Shown here piece after piece: positions 45,701 to 57,000 of a stretch of DNA of 64,000 nucleotides (positions are counted from its first letter, which is position 1; each line of letters begins with the position of its first letter). A program made the translations under genes and the position numbers. This DNA comes from Oikopleura dioica (Eukaryota > Chordata > Appendicularia > Copelata > Oikopleuridae). The stretch covers positions 15,821,208 to 15,885,207 of the forward strand of contig OU015568.1 of assembly GCA_907165135.1 (NCBI GenBank). The letters are read 5' to 3'. The notes under the pieces were generated by a model that was not told where the DNA came from, ran no database searches, and worked only from the letters and a program-made list of their open reading frames with translations.

Positions 45701-48626
45701 ACAGAAATTCAAAAGGAAGGATTAAATAAAATTTTTAAAGAAAATTTTATCTTTATCAAAATAATATTATAAAGATCCATTAAAAGACCCGTTTTTGTAG
45801 CTCAGGAGCTCGTCATTTGCAGTGTCACTACCGATTGGCCAAATGAAGCTCGGGATTTTGTTGTTCAACTATCTCAAAAGCTTGAAACGGAACCAGAAGA
45901 ACTAATCATGGACGAATTGGTGATCGAGGAGCGAAACTCGGATATTGATCCAGATGTTCTGAGACAGTCACGAGGATCTCAGCCAAGAATCAATTCACCA
46001 TCAGTTGAAGGTAATTTACTTCTATCGAAAAATTATTCAAAAAAATAACAAGGCGAAATCGAGCGATTCAAGAATTCCGGGGAGAATATGTGGAGGGCTG
46101 CAATAAAGGCAGTTGAAAAAATGGGTGCGCAAGTTACTGCCAGCTCATGCTTACGGTCTTTCTACAAATTGTACCGGAAAGACTTTCCAAGATTAGGAAA
46201 GATTGCTGATTATGTAAGTTGACGCATGTATTCAAAATTATACTGTAACTTAAACTTTTAAGTTATGCGCAATGAATGGTTCTGCGAGCGAGATTGAGAG
46301 GAGTTTCGCTAGTACTACGGCGCAGGTCCAAGATCCAAAGAAAAATAGAACGAAAGCTGCGAAAATTGAGGAAACACTTCAGTTCAAGCAGTCCAAAGAG
46401 TTCTTGGACATGATGAATGAGGCGCTCAAAATGGTCAAAAAGGGCTTATAAGGCTATTTTTTTATAATCAGATTTTATTTTAATAAAGCTTAAATTTATT
46501 TTCTTTACTTTGAAATATTACTTTACGTTTCTTTGCAACTGGCGAAGTGGAGTCAGTTTCACTTTACTTTGCTTTACTTTAGAAAAAAAAAGTGAAGTCT
46601 ACTTTGCTTTACTTTACTTTAAGATCATGATGGTGGGTTTTACTTCACTTTACTTTACTTTAAGATCAATGCTGTCACTTTAACTTCACTATACTTTACT
46701 TTAAAATGGCCGAGACAATTTTCACTTTACTTTACTTTAGAAAATTTTAAAGTAGATTTTTGTCACTACTTTACTTTATGGCAAAGTAAAGTATTTTACA
46801 ACTCTGGCTTCGACTCTGCCCAATACGGAATCTTCTTCCTGGGCGCTTCGTCGTCGTCTGTCTCGTCTCCTGACTCAAGATCGTCGATGTTGTAGTTGTC
46901 TTTCGTCGAGGGGTTCATCTCCCACTTGTCACAGCCTTGAGGAGTCATTTCGTAGTTTTGGCTGCTAGGAACCGGCATTGATTTCAGTGGCGTCGTGTAA
47001 CTTGGCTATAAATATTTGATAAGAATTCATTTACTTGAAAATGTTGCTAACCTCTGGATGATGAACATTTTTGATTTCGACCTCGTCGTCACTCTCGACC
47101 GACTGCATTCTAATGGGCATCGACTGCGGCTGTTGAATCGGCGTCTCAGGAGGAGCGAATGCAGGAGCTTTGATTGGAGTGTTGTTCTTCTTTTGCATCG
47201 CCTCAATTTTCGAGCGCAGATTACCGATTTTTTCACCGGCTTGCTCGACTTGGCAGGTGTCTTTTTCAACTGCATTTCTCGCTTTTTAGCCTGCTCCTCT
47301 TCCCGCTTTTTCTGAAAGCAAAAATCGTTGGAATCGAAAGTTGAAAATGGGGAATTACCTTGACAGCGGCTAATTTTTCTGCCTCTTTCTTTTTCTTTTC
47401 TTGACGCTCTCTTTCTTTCTCTTTCTTCATTTCCTCGATTCTCTTCGCTCGTTCGTCCTCTTTCGCCTTTAGATCGGCCTTGCTTGGCGTCTTCGTGAGA
47501 AGGGTCTTACTGGAGGAGCTCGTCAACTTGCTCTTAGATGGAGTCTTGAACAATGGCCCTCGAGGAGAAGCAAATGGGCTAGCAATCTTGGACGCAAACT
47601 TTTTGAAGCTGGGTGTTCGGCTGAAGTTAGAAGCCGAACTGCTCGTCGTCGAGTTCGCTGACGCTTTGACGGAGCTAGAAGACATCGTAGACTTCTTCGA
47701 GGCTGTCGATAGATTTGATCTAATCGATGACTGGGAACGCGTCGAACTTGTCAGGTTCGATCGCGTCAGTGATGTCGGCTCAGGCTTCAGAGGCGCTGCC
47801 ATTGCGTTCTGATAAGATTGTCGCATTCGTGGAGAACCGTACTCGATTTTGAGCTCTTAAAAATAAAGTTAGCATTTGAAAACATGGAAGAGTACTCACT
47901 GTTATCGACGAGTCGATTGACAATATCCGCTTTTCGCCCAACTTTTGGCAAGTTTTCTTTGTCGCAGATCTTCTTGAGTTCAATGACTTTCAAGCTCGAG
48001 TATCGCTTCTCATACTCGACTCTCGAGCTATCGATCTGCTCGAAGAGAATCTGCTCGCTGGAAGGGCCCTCCGGTGTCTCCTCCCCTTCCTCTGGTTCTT
48101 CTTCGACTGACTCCATAGTCGGAACCTCTTTGGCGCTCTCAGTGCTTGGCTTCTCGTTTTGTACGGCGAGAGAAGGTCTGGAAGCTTCGGCCTGGCTCTC
48201 GTCGACGTCGAGGCAGATCGTCGGCACTGATTCGTCGAGCGACTCTTCGAAAAGCCGCTTCGCGCGCTCCTTCATCGGCGTCTTTGGAACTGTGTCAGTT
48301 TCCAAGAACGCCAAGATGTCAAGCTCGATTTGGCGGGTCTCGTAGAGGAAATCGACGAACTCGTTATCAAACTCCGTTGGTTTGATGACGAACTTTTCGT
48401 TCGGCTTCATCTAAAATCACAAAAGTTAGAAATAATCCTTCAAAATAGATATTACCGTCACTGGAGCGCGTATTGGAAGTGGCGGAGCCTTCTTTGACGC
48501 AGATAGGTCGACGATCTTCTCAAGATCTGTCGACCAAATCTTTCGCTTTCGCCCGAACAACGTTTTGTCGCTCGTGGCGTTCATGTCCCGCAGAACCGAT
48601 TTCGCAAGTCTTTGAATTTCATCCAT
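42728..48626 (-). CDS. INCENP: Inner centromere protein INCENP, split by a hAT transposon
   Basis: Scaffold of the chromosomal passenger complex; its C-terminal IN-box binds and activates Aurora B. N-terminal region: FVDFLYETRQIELDILAFLE and TVPKTPMKERAKR, resembling the survivin/borealin-binding part. Next a SAP-like motif (YSSLKVIELKKICDKENLPK, GRKADIVNRLVDN), a Ser/Thr-rich basic linker, a charged single-helix stretch (ERAKRIEEMKKEKERERQEK), and the IN-box: APRKKIPYWAESKP, then LKAALRDQYFDYERS, then FFAINPDGEIKLQHIFDHIA and the TSS-like RQPRRSSGQW. The hAT element (43104-46806) lies exactly inside the IN-box after WAESKP. Read through, the protein stops two codons later (E-L-stop), losing Aurora B binding; an in-frame splice is possible (see findings). 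Introns of 35-46 bp, GT-AG. About 620 residues without the insertion. Confidence 0.88.
43481..46451 (+). CDS. hAT-family transposase
   Basis: Starts MPPKRKRDSLEVFQAP, with a Cys/His cluster (LCECGEYF, HLDK, LGRNHASR) that may be a BED-like finger. The catalytic core shows ITVDGGEYHSAKTL followed by FNVCLAHSMN, equivalent to the hAT D-N...C-x2-H block. The C-terminal dimerisation domain is clear: FPRLGKIADYLCAMNGSSAS, EIERSFASTTAQVQDPKKNR. Introns include 44 bp, 43 bp and a 389-bp one (44439-44827) filled by a minisatellite. Around 45075-45084 (GGCGGGAAAAAG) the frame shifts by one base with no splice sites, so this copy may be inactive or carry a sequencing error in the A run. Confidence 0.85.
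44450..44775. repeat. 38-42 bp minisatellite in transposase intron
   Basis: About eight copies of a unit built from CCAATTTTTTGGCAYAARTG plus CGCTCATGGGTTAACATG. Units differ by one or two bases and in the length of the T run. The array is wholly inside the 389-bp intron of the transposase gene. Confidence 0.85.
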
Positions 48627-48636
48627 TTTCAATGTT

Positions 48637-48650
48637 CTAAAAACATAAAA
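48637..48650 (-). promoter_or_regulatory. trans-splice acceptor before INCENP
   Basis: Minus-strand TTTTATGTTTTTAG ends 10 nt before the start codon at 48626. SGTA ends 186 bp further upstream. No donor-bearing upstream exon is needed. Confidence 0.45.
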
Positions 48651-48835
48651 TGTCAGTCGACTAATGTATCCATTATTATTAATAGTTAGAGTCGGTTCAT
48701 ATATTTTCAAAATATATGACCGATTCTATAAGTTGGTTAAGTGAATGGGTTAAAACAGGAGCGGTCAAAAGTGAAGTAAGTCGGTGTAAATCAATCTCTG
48801 TAGTCCCTTTCGTCTTCTCTCTATTTCGTCACGGC

Positions 48836-50423
48836 TTACTGTGGTGGTCCACCCATATTCTGGAACATTTTTCGCATTTCCTCGACCTGCTCTGGGTTGT
48901 TGCGCATCATTTCTTGTGCCATCTGCATACCCGCCTGCATCGCAGCTAGATTTGTTTTCAAGATACCGTTTGGCCGTTAAAATGATGACATAAACAAGTT
49001 TGATAAAATATCTAACGTAAAAAATACCTGGGTTGAAGCCGCCCGCTCCCATGTCAGGGAGACCGGCAGGAGGGCCACCTTCTTCTCCACCCATGGGAGG
49101 CATGGGCATGCCCATTTGGCCCATCATGTTCTGCATCATATTTTGCATCTGAGGGTTCTGCATCATGTTTTCAGCCATCTGACGCATCTGAGGATTCTGC
49201 ATCATTTGCTCCATGGCAGCTCCCATTTGGCCGAAGTCGGGCATGCCGCCGGGTCCCAAGCCAGCAAGACCACCGGCAGGGGCTTCCTTGAGCTTTTCTT
49301 TCACGATCTATAATTCGGTTTTATTGCCCCTGTAAACCAATCGATGAGTGAATGGTTTAATAACTGTTGTAATTATGGTGCAATATTGATTTATTACCTC
49401 GAGGTTCTTTTTGTAGCTTTCATTATCCGGCTCGAGCTTGAGCGCTTTCTCGTAGCAGTTCTCTGACTCAGCGTACAATTTGATCTTTGAATAAATAAGA
49501 CCCATTCGGGAGTAAGCCTTTGAGTAGTCTGGCTCAAAGGAGATGGCCTTCTTGCAATCCTGGAGAGCTTCTTCATAGTTCTCGATAGAAGTCTTTTAAT
49601 CGTTTTACAAAAAGAGAAATTCAAAAAGTTTACTTTTCAGTATAAAAAGAGCGTGCGGTTGCTATTGGCCCTATTTGAAAAGTGCGCGGCGATGCGTGCT
49701 CAAGTTCACGCCAAAAATGCGCGCACCAATGAGCGCAGCTGCACGGACCGAACCAACTCGCTTTGAAACGGGCTAAAACTGATCGATGGGAACGGGCCTT
49801 ATTAGGCAAGGCGACGACATCTGAGGTCACCCGCAGAGGAGAATCGGCAATTTTGAAACCTGTCAATGCAGGTGACCTGCATGGGAAATTATGCATCATT
49901 TTGTAAAACCTGCATAAGCGGCGGCTCTGTTGCAGTAGTAAATAGCGCTTTCTTGAACCTTGATGGCTTCGGAGTACTTTGCGATAGCATCTGAAAAATA
50001 AACGGTTTTTTAAACGACCTTGAGAGTATAACTGACCTTCGAATTTTTTGTCTTTCATGAGTTGATTTCCTTCACTCTTCAATTTGTTGGCGAGTGATAG
50101 TTCTTCCTCAGTCACTTCTCGTTGGTTCATGACTGATAAGAAAAATTGGACTATGTGCAATTGAATGAATACGCTTACTATCAGGAGCAGCATCAGTAAG
50201 AAGCTCGAGAATACAGGGAAGTCCTTCAGCATCTTCCGGAGTGGTGTTGAAGGCCATCGCAAGGCACTGAGAAGCGACGTTGAGGGATTCCTCCTGATCG
50301 GGGGTGATCATCTTGCCTAAAAAGCGGTAAAACGCAAGAATATCCACTGTAGCTCTTACCATCAATCTCCGACTTGAGGTATTTGAGAACCGAGGCGATG
50401 AGAAGCTTACGGTTGTTCGACAT
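48836..50423 (-). CDS. SGTA: SGTA-type TPR co-chaperone
   Basis: A small glutamine-rich TPR protein that hands tail-anchored and mislocalised membrane proteins to the BAG6/GET path and binds Hsp70/Hsp90. The N-terminal dimerisation domain is MSNNRKLLIASVLKYLKSEI...LNVASQCLAMAF. Three TPRs follow: ANKLKSEGNQLMKDKKFEDA, KYSEAIKVQESAIYYCNRAA; NYEEALQDCKKAISFEPDYS, KAYSRMGLIYSKIKLYAESE; NCYEKALKLEPDNESYKKNL. The C-terminal third is Met/Gln/Gly-rich (MMQNPQMRQMAENMMQNPQM) and ends MFQNMGGPPQ. About 310 residues, like human (313). Most introns are 40-60 bp; one in TPR1 (49600-49912) is about 310 bp and cannot be joined in frame with a GT donor. Confidence 0.92.
49604..49912 (-). repeat. insert-like long intron of SGTA
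   Basis: About 310 bp, several times longer than the neighbouring introns, GC-rich in its centre. It begins GGTTTTACAAAATG and ends TTTTGTAAAACGATTAAAAG on the minus strand, so the ends share an inverted GTTTTACAAAA. This suggests an intron made or enlarged by a mobile element. No clean target duplication. Confidence 0.4.
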
Positions 50424-50437
50424 AACGATTAAGCTTT

Positions 50438-50452
50438 CTGAAGATTGGAAAA
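50438..50452 (-). promoter_or_regulatory. trans-splice acceptor before SGTA
   Basis: Minus-strand TTTTTCCAATCTTCAG ends 14 nt before the SGTA ATG. The MED17 stop codon is only 87 bp upstream of that ATG, too close for a normal promoter and terminator, so MED17-SGTA looks like an operon pair. Confidence 0.6.
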
Positions 50453-50510
50453 ATAAGTGATTGCGAAGCGGCAGAATGTGGGTGAATTTTCAGATCAGTA
50501 GAAGGCAGTT

Positions 50511-52704
50511 TTAAGGATTGTTATGAACTTTGTCAGTGACTGCTTTACATAAGCAAGAGAGCATCAGATCCATTTTACCAACGAAGTTTGCGCCTGCGAG
50601 TTTTTCCCAGTCGACTTCGCGCCACTAGAAAGACAGTTAGTCTGCGGAAAAGATTATCTGCTGAATCACCTCATTGTCGGTAAGGACTTTCCATTTTGGA
50701 TCCAGCAATAAATCGGAAGAGGGTGTGCTGTTCGTCGTTTTTTCCTCGATATAAACTCGAATTTTCCTATTTTCTGTTCGTACGGATACACGGCCAGTAA
50801 TTGATTGTGATGAGGATGGAGGTGCCAGAAGCAGACATCCCTTCGATGAGCTCAAGACGGTCCAGTCGATGATCCTGGAATGTGATTCACATTCTCTTCC
50901 TTGATTTCTCTCGCTTACCTAACAAGTCCGGCGAGGCAAGCAACTTGGAGCGACAGTAGTTCACCTTCTATGACACGTCTCATCTCTGCAGTGTCTGTAC
51001 CAAGCTCGACGATATTTCCATCGCGCTGAATAGCGGTGCACCCGTTAATGCCAACATTGAGCAACATCGAATGCATGCCAAATTGTTTCGTGCACATTTC
51101 ATAACCAGCAACACTTGGATTCCGATTAAAAAATGAAGATAAAGATTGAAAGCACCTGAAGTGGACTTTGATCGACGTATGCACAGGGTTCTGAATGATG
51201 GGCCAGTGAATGTGAATGTTCGGCTCTGCGATCTCCTTCGCAATGCTGTCGAGCTCCTCCTCAACTCGACGCAGAAGCTCTGCGTGCTTGGCAGCTTCGA
51301 TAATTTTGTGTATCATTGGCACTAGAAAGAGTTCCAATATCTGAAGAGAAAGATGAGATTTGTACCTGTTTTTCTCATTCGCTCTATTCTCGGTAAATTA
51401 TACGGCTTTGTCGCTGCGATCCTCTGTTTTTTCGTCATACCCATTGTTGCGATCGTCGGATGAGGCGCGGGGCATGATTTGGACGCCGCGTGATGTTCTC
51501 GCAAAAGTTTGGTTAGATGTTGCTCCAAGCTAGAGACACGTGTAATAAGAAGATCTAGAACATTCTCGATTACCAGAACCACCGTCTTTCAGACGATCTA
51601 TCGAAGGGCATTTCATCGCCAGCTTTGAATGGTTTCCGACAAAGTTCGATGATTAGCTTCGTATCTGGGAATATTTGAGTGGAAATATGGTCGCCGATCA
51701 TGTAAATTGGAACGATAGGCCGGTAACAAGACACTTCTCTGCACAATTGACTGAAAGAAAAATTAAAACGGAATCAAGCCGCTTCTGATTTACCTAAATA
51801 ATTCTCTAGTGAATAGGCTGTGCTGCGCTTGACGCAATTCCTCAAGATATCCTTTTTGCTTGTATTTAGTTGAAATGACATGATGATAGGTTGACACGGT
51901 CTCTTCTTTCGTTACTTTTGACAGGTCCACTTTCAAGGAATCGTTGATATCGCAGCGAACCAGCTTTATGCTCAACCAGGCCATGTTCTGAAGCTCGTGC
52001 GGAAGTCTGATTTTGAGTGGACAGTTTTCTCGCGAACAGTCGGCATCGCGTATGACTTCGAACTCTCCCAAAGCAGGGTAGCTTGATCCCGCAGTTCTGA
52101 AGCTCAAGTCTCCGAGGATCTTTTCGCCCTTTCTTCGCAATCTGTAATGTTGGCGCAGATACTGTAGCTCCTGATGAAAGTCAGGTTGTTTTTCGTTTCG
52201 CTCCAGACGCTCGGCTCCTTCTTTAATGACTTTGGAGGCAAGAAGGAAGCTCTTCTTCTTTGCCGCTACTGATGAGGCTCGCAATTGCTCGGTCGACGAT
52301 GACGCTGGGCCGGAAATACTTGCCAATTGTAAGATCTTCTGTGGAGGTTGTCCAGGCTGTTGTTGGGGATTCGCAGGAGGCGCTGGGTTCGTGTTGTGAT
52401 TGAGAACAGCGAGCACGTCGTGGAGAACTCTTACTTCTGTTAGCGCTTCGAAGATGCTTTTTCTAACTTCGTCCCAGGGATTTTCCTTTGGCTCAGCTTT
52501 GGTCGGAGACGCTTCTACTTCCTTTTTGACTTCAACTTCGTTGTTGTCTTGCAGCTCTTTACCGAAGTCTATTCGCTGAGTAGCCCGTCCAAATTGCTCC
52601 GACATAGACATCGGCTGGATCCATGTCTCTTGGCCGTTGAGGGCAATCTCTTGGATGAAACATTCTTTTTGCCCCTCGATGGCAAGCTGCACATCATTTT
52701 GCAT
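50511..52704 (-). CDS. MED17: Mediator head subunit 17
   Basis: MED17 is the scaffold of the Mediator head module that contacts RNA polymerase II. The order of blocks matches the family: IQEIALNGQETWIQPMSMSE, GRATQRIDFGKEL, NPWDEVRKSIFEALTEVRVL, the helical KKKSFLLASKVIKEGAERLE, then LQYLRQHYRLRRKGEKILGD and LSFRTAGSSYPALGEFEVIR. Later exons give LLRRVEEELDSIAKEIAEPN, IHWPIIQNPVHTSIKVHF and the C-terminal ISGRVSV-type strand, ending LMLSCLCKAVTDKVHNNP. About 640 residues, as in human (651). Introns are short and GT-AG where checked. A Pro/Gln-rich loop (PPANPQQQPGQPPQ) is lineage-specific. Confidence 0.93.
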
Positions 52705-52867
52705 GATTACTACTCGATTTCTGAATGATGAACTCAGATTTTCATGTCGTGTGTTTGGGTGAACTTTTAGAATTGTTTGTTAGGCAGTGAGAGATGAGTG
52801 GAAGAATAGCTTGAAGATAGAAGCTCAGGGACTTTGATGAAAGAGAATGAAATTTCATGTTAAAAAT

Positions 52868-53879
52868 TAATAGAAGAGTCCACCGAAGTAGTTGGACTGC
52901 TGTGATTGGTGCCGAGCGTTGAACGAGTCGAATGCTGTTCGTTTCTGCTCCTCTAAAATATTATTTTTTTCTCCTGGAAGAAATGGCAATTACGAACCGA
53001 GTGATTCTAGCGCCACTCTGTACTCGTATCCAAGCGTATCCGTCAGTTGAACGTTGGTGCAGCCAACGCTTGAAGTTGGAGCGTATCGATGATAGTCGCT
53101 CTGCATGAGCTTTGTACCAGGGTATTGAATCACTAGACGATTTTGATAAAGAAATCAATTTACGGATGAATACCGAGTTTTTCGATAGAGTTGTGGACAT
53201 CATCTTGGCCGTGGTGAGAAGCGCGCAGCAGTCGAGCCTGAATAGGCTTCAATTCAGACGACAAAACGTCGAGCTTCTCTTTCCAATCGGCGAAGAAAGT
53301 CATCCCGGGAGCTTGAAAATGGCCGATGTGCATGTTTTTCGTTGGCTTGGATGCGTCCAAGCAAAGCGTTGTTGCCCCGGAAAGAGACATTCCGTAGCCA
53401 AATGTTGGTTGACTAGATTTGAATAAGAATTTTATTTGCTTGAAGATTTGTACCGTTTGATATAGACTGATGGAATCGTAAGCTGAAAAACCTGATTGAT
53501 AAGAGAGTGTCCCTGGTAGATAATCTCTTCGATTTCGTTCAGATCATAGTCATGAAGAACAGCGAGATTTTCGAGCCAGCACTTTGATGATCCTGTCTCC
53601 ATATCTTGAAAGAGAAGCTCGCAGTTTTCAAAGATGATTAGCCGCTTGTTTTGATCTTCCCAATCGGCTAGCTTTTCGCTAGATACTTATTGAAAATGTT
53701 GTTCTCGGAGAGTTCGCCTACCAAAGAAAGTTCAATTCGTCAAATATTGAAGGATTCTTGGGCGTATGCTTGTGTGGCTTCCACGTGACAACCCCAGCTC
53801 CAGCCTTTTCCATCAAATTAAGCCTCGCAGTTTGTCGCGCCGAAGAGCGAAATGAAAACTTCATTCCAGACGCGAACAT
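52868..53879 (-). CDS. unrecognised, possibly mitochondrial protein
   Basis: Five exons with four GT-AG introns of 40-45 bp make one open frame of about 275 residues. The N terminus (MFASGMKFSFRSSARQTARL) is basic and lacks acidic residues, like a mitochondrial presequence. Then WKPHKHTPKNPSIFDELNFL, ADWEDQNKRLIIFENCELLF, YGMSLSGATTLCLDASKPTK, a segment NMHIGHFQAPGMTFFADWKE, VIQYPGTKLMQSDYHRYAPT and a tail HQSQQSNYFGGLFY. An AG 15 nt before the ATG could be a trans-splice site. The clean exon structure argues that it is real; I recognise no family and assign no function. It lies between MED17 (164 bp) and NUP205 (144 bp). Confidence 0.6.
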
Positions 53880-54022
53880 TTTTCGCAGAATTGTTCTAAT
53901 TTAGAACTTCTAAATGGACACTTTTAAATTCAAGAGGATGTAAAATGCATTGAACTCAGCACACATGTTTCATACTTAATTGGCAGTAGGGGTAAAATTA
54001 AACTAAATCAGTAATAAAGTGG

Positions 54023-57000
54023 TTATGCGCGGTTCAATTCGACAATTTTCTGAATACGGTAGGCTACAGGATGGATGAAGTCGCGGCTGACATTCTCATC
54101 AGCTCCCTTGGCCTGGAAATACTGGACTTCAGCATCGGTCAATCGCTAAATATTTGTTGAAATCAAGGAAGAGATTCAGATCAATAATCACCTTGATTGT
54201 CGTTTCATTCAAAGCGGAAGAAAGGCCTTGCTTCAACTCAGTCAACTGGGCATTTGTCAGTCCTTTTGCGCTCATATTTGCGTCTCCTGTATCCGAGTTG
54301 CCGAAGAGAATTGAACGATTCTTCTTCGGCGCTTTCGACAGATAAAACTCAACATGTTTCCAGACAATAAAGGATGCGGACTCAAGCTGCATATGCTGGA
54401 TTTGCATGATTTTCTCGCTAAATAAACAATTAGGCTGAATTATTAGATATGAAACAAACCTCAAAGAGAGCTGCTTCTGAAGACAGTCCTTGGCTTTTTG
54501 TTGCTTTTGAGCAAGCGACAAACGTTCGCCACTTTCTAGCGTATCGTTCGAAACTCCGGCCAGCTCGTCGAGGGTGACTGAAGCATTGAAAAACAAGGTA
54601 AATTTAAATGACTCACCAGCAGGAAGTGCTGCCACATTTTCCAAGTTTCGCTGCTTCAGCGTAAACGTCTGAATGGTCTCAACGAAATCCGCGGTCGCTT
54701 CTTTTAGAAGCTTGATGATCACTCCGAGGGGCAAGTCTTCACTAGTGGACAGCGTCTCCGGAGAGAGAATTGGACTCAAAACGATATTGACACTGCTGCC
54801 TTTGTTCTTGTAGTAGGTGTTCAAGATGATCTGTGTGATCATCATCGTGATGTTCGCCGACGTTCTCTGGGCAGCGAGATATGCTGATCTTTCAGTCTTC
54901 TCAACCCAGGACTCTGTAAGAATGTAAGTCGACTGAAGTGCGAATAAAAGCCGTCGGATCTTGTTTTGCTGCATCTCAAGATTAGTGATCGAGTCGGAAT
55001 CATCGATATCCTTCTTGGTATCGTGAAAGTCATGGCCAGCGACGATACAGAGGACGGATGTGATCAGATGGATCTCTTCAAGAGACTCTTTGTCGGTGCT
55101 TAGGTTGTTGTAGGCGAAGATCACATTGGTGAGTGCGTCGAAGTGTTTGTAGACAAAGTAGAACACATGTTGCTGGATGTTGTCGTTACCAACGCCTGGA
55201 AACGAGTAACAAAATGAAGCAAAACGAAGCTTTACCTAGTGTGCTTTGAAGACACATAATCAGACGCAAGACAGGGAAAAGGAGCATTCTGTATCGATGG
55301 ATCTTCTCCTCATTGCCTTGCCCGTCGCCCATGTTCGAGACAACCGGTCGCATGTCAAGAAATTTAGCATCTGAGAGCTGCTGAATGATGCCAGTTTCGA
55401 CTAGTGCTCTAGCACCGACTCGATGCCTCGCGAGAGTGCTGAGGAGTGACATTCGGGACTCGTGGACGTAGACTGAAGCGAGATTTCCGTTGCCTTGAAG
55501 GGACTCGACAAGAACAGCATCTTCGAGAAGCAACGATGAAATGACCTGCTTTAGGTATCCCTTCTCTCGCATAAATGTGAGCCACTTTTTATCACCATCG
55601 CGTCTCATGATCGAATCGAGAAGCGCGTAAGCGAGAGTCCGTGTCACTGAGTGACCGTCAACTGCATCTTGACAGGTTATTTGCATGATGCTTGTTCCAT
55701 AAAGGTTCAAAATCCTCGCGGCCGAGTTTGAAATGGGCCCAGAATTAACGATCGTATCGTTGAAAAGTCGGGAAGCATGCATGTCCGTTTGAACTAAAAA
55801 TATCATTTGGCAAGGATGAATTCTGTTTTTGAATACCTTGGAAGTCAGGTTGGAGCTGGAAGTAGTTGAGAAGTGAGGCGTAGAGATGGGATCTGACGCG
55901 CTGACTTTGCGCACCAATAGCCCATTGAATCAACCCCTCGCCAATACTGGGCAAGAGTGTTGACGATGGGATGATTGGCGTTGCAGTCATCTCACTTAAA
56001 GTTCCATCCAAAAATGTTGCCGACGAAGTCTCATGAAGAGCGTTCGGGTCTTGTTGCTGCTTCAAAGAAATTCTGAGGTGAGTCATGATCGCCATCGCTA
56101 ATGTCGACAGCATAGACGTGAGTGAAGTCATTGACTCGGGACGATTAACGCAGCTCAAGATTTCCTGCAGGATTTCCTGCAAAATTGACACTCTTACTGC
56201 TCCTGGGACAATTTCCATGGGCCCAGCGATGCAGACCTCGAGAAGCTGTCGCCATCCTTCCAAGAAATGTACTTTTGCTATGGTCAGTTTTTGGTTGATA
56301 TTAATCCTTTGTAGCCATCGTAAAACTTCAGTGACTTCGGCTTCCAGTCTTGCAGGGATTTGGCCGTTAGAGTCGACTTGTGATGTGAGTTCGCCTTGAA
56401 GTGAGTTGTGAACTTTGAGTAAATTAATAACGCCGTCTTCTTTTGACTGAGTTGCCAGTTGTTCGACAACGCCGATGTCTAGGAGATCAAAATTTGGCGG
56501 TTCGGGATAAGCGTCGGTGAGATCTAACACACGGAACATTGACATGATTGCAAGTGAAGTTGAGTGATCTGCGCCAAGAGCGGATAGTTCTCCAATCGTC
56601 AGAGTCGTATTCTTCGTCTGTCCGATGCGCCTGACATCTCCTCGCTGCAAAATTAGCTGGACAAGTCGTGCTGTTATACTTCTCTGTTTCGCCTGATTTG
56701 TGCAGTGTAGCTCAAGAGCAGAGAGCTTCAAAAGCCAACCAATGCTTCTGAGCTTCTCAACAGAGATCTCCTCAAGAGGTTCCTTGAATCCTTGCAGTCG
56801 ATCAAACACAAAGTCATATGTCGATCTCAAATATCTGAGCACAGGAGCAGATGTTTCCGTATTCGAGCAAAGTCTGTAAATAGTTTCATACCCAAGTTCA
56901 AGTAGCTCTTCGTTTTCATCATCATCAGAACTCGACAGGAGTGCGAGAAGCGCATGCAATACAGTCTTCGGAGCGTTGAGGATTCCTGGATCTTGAAGAC

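Larger units (their letters stand above)
43104..46806 (+). mobile_element. 3.7-kb autonomous hAT transposon
   Basis: Terminal inverted repeats CAGAGTTGTAAAATACTTTACC (left) and, complemented, CAGAGTTGTAAAATACTTTGCC (right) differ at one of 22 positions. The 8-bp target duplication is GCTTCGAC (43096-43103 and 46807-46814), the hAT hallmark. Sub-terminal zones (43130-43360 and 46540-46790) are packed with TACTTTACTTTACTTT motifs, probable transposase-binding arrays. It carries a spliced transposase gene on the plus strand, opposite to INCENP. The near-perfect ends and duplication point to a recent insertion. Confidence 0.95.

Noticed and set aside
46796..46978. A separate short gene ending WAESKPEL
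   Set aside because: It is the INCENP IN-box exon reading into the hAT terminal repeat; the matching second half is found beyond the element at 43103.
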